A stretch of 6,382 bases of DNA from an uncultured Ruminococcus sp. Lineage in GTDB: Bacteria; Bacillota; Clostridia; Oscillospirales; CAG-272. The translations under genes were made by a program, and so were the position numbers. Shown in pieces: positions 5,884-6,382 of this stretch. The stretch lies in contig CADCPG010000091.1 of NCBI GenBank assembly GCA_902803255.1, positions 1-6,382 of the forward strand. Direction: 5' to 3'. Numbering within the stretch: position 1 is the first letter of the stretch; every line of letters begins with the position of its first letter. Under the pieces are notes generated by a model. That model was not told the origin of the DNA. It did no database searches and was given only the letters and a program-made list of their open reading frames with translations.

Positions 5884-5917
5884 TTCAAGATACCGTCTGC
5901 ACGGTATTGTTTCAAGA
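5884..5917. repeat. Palindrome flanked by a direct repeat in the amidohydrolase-lipoprotein gap
   Basis: A perfect 7-bp inverted repeat ATACCGT/ACGGTAT (5890-5896 and 5901-5907, 4-base spacer) is flanked by two copies of TTCAAGA (5884-5890 and 5911-5917). It sits between the stop codon of the amidohydrolase and the ribosome binding site of the lipoprotein. There is no T-run, so it is not a terminator. It may be a small mRNA hairpin separating or protecting the two reading frames, or an operator-like site. Confidence 0.5.
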
Positions 5918-6382
5918 ATGAACGGCAGGGCCCAGCAGCTCTTCGGCGTTTGAGCCGAGTATCCTGTCGATTTCGTCACGGCCAAGGCCCGAGGAGCGTA
6001 TGAATTCCAGGTAGTCTGCGCCGTCGGCCCAGGGCGAATCGGTGGCGAAGAGCACCCTGTCTGTACCGTGTGCCCTCGCGAGTTCCGCGAATCCGCCGGG
6101 ACTCAGATTGTATGCGAAGCCCGGCTTTTTCTTCGGCTCCCCTTCCCCTTCCGCGTACTCATCATCCGGGACGACGGGACCCAGGGAGTAGGCGGTGTCG
6201 AGCCAGACCGGCGCCCCCGCGAGCTTTTCCTTCACCTCGTCCCAGTGCTGCCACCCGCCCATATGAGCGAGCACCAGCTTCGGAGGGGCGACGTCGCGGA
6301 TCACATCGAGCATCATGTCGACCGTGGCGTAGTTGTGCCCGGGAAAGCTCACGTCTTCACCGCAGTGATACAGAACGGTGAG
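5912..6382 (-). CDS. Metal-dependent amidohydrolase, C-terminal part (5' cut by window edge)
   Basis: The frame is open from the right edge to TGA at 5912-5914, giving the last 156 residues of a TIM-barrel hydrolase of the amidohydrolase-2/TatD-like type. Expected metal or active-site residues are present: His6 in LYHCGED, His40 in LAHMGGW and Asp115 in LFATDSPW, followed by the usual closing helix with ILGSNAEELLG. Relatives hydrolyse or decarboxylate small cyclic or aromatic compounds; the substrate here cannot be told. Between strand WLDTAYSLG and the FAELARAHG helix lies a charged insert of about 25 residues (EYAEGEGEPKKKP) that I do not remember in close relatives. A GTG at 6352 is in frame but is not the start, because the coding signal and the HCGED motif continue upstream of it. 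The lipoprotein gene follows after 41 bases. Confidence 0.87.
   Translation of the reverse strand, partial: LTVLYHCGEDVSFPGHNYATVDMMLDVIRDVAPPKLVLAHMGGWQHWDEVKEKLAGAPVWLDTAYSLGPVVPDDEYAEGEGEPKKKPGFAYNLSPGGFAELARAHGTDRVLFATDSPWADGADYLEFIRSSGLGRDEIDRILGSNAEELLGPAVHS

Overview
The window looks like a chromosomal stretch from a fairly high-GC member of the Bacillota, probably a gut-type Clostridia. Base composition is roughly 60% G+C by eye. Shine-Dalgarno sites are strong and purine-rich, promoters match the sigma-A consensus, and there is a lipobox lipoprotein of a Clostridia-like layout. The protein families (DIP1984, a YunD-type cytosolic nucleotidase, SIMPL) also fit. No RNA gene of a known class, CRISPR array, insertion sequence, phage or plasmid gene is visible. 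The taxonomic placement is inference.

Layout. At the left edge (2-154, +) lies the 3' end of an unrecognised gene, followed by two hairpin terminators that separate it from a convergent AqpZ-type water channel gene (339-1040, -). The aquaporin gene is divergent from a plus-strand unit that begins at a near-consensus promoter around 1194-1221. Its own extended -10 promoter lies at 1108-1136 on the minus strand. The plus unit holds a DIP1984-family coiled-coil protein (1274-1723), a 276-base non-coding gap rich in possible RNA hairpins (1724-1999), a cytosolic metallophosphatase/5'-nucleotidase (2000-3460) and a SIMPL-domain protein (3479-4141). It ends at a very strong intrinsic terminator (4155-4194). 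On the minus strand, converging on that terminator, an amidohydrolase cut by the right edge (5912-6382) is followed after 41 bases by a large lipoprotein (4209-5870). These two are probably co-transcribed.

How the genes may work together. The nucleotidase and SIMPL genes are tightly linked, 18 bases apart with no terminator between them. No terminator with a T-run separates the DIP1984 gene from the nucleotidase, so one transcript of about 2.9 kb from the promoter at 1194 is plausible. None of the three products carries a signal peptide, so all are predicted to be cytoplasmic. I see no evidence that the aquaporin, this unit and the minus-strand pair form one pathway.

The least explained part is the gap at 1721-1974. 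Its two ends can pair with each other, it holds several consecutive hairpins, and a 13-14 base direct repeat offers two alternative partners for one strand. It could be a structured leader or non-coding RNA, but this rests on hand-found pairings only. The rest of the window is ordinary accessory or housekeeping content; I do not see a clear new multi-gene system.
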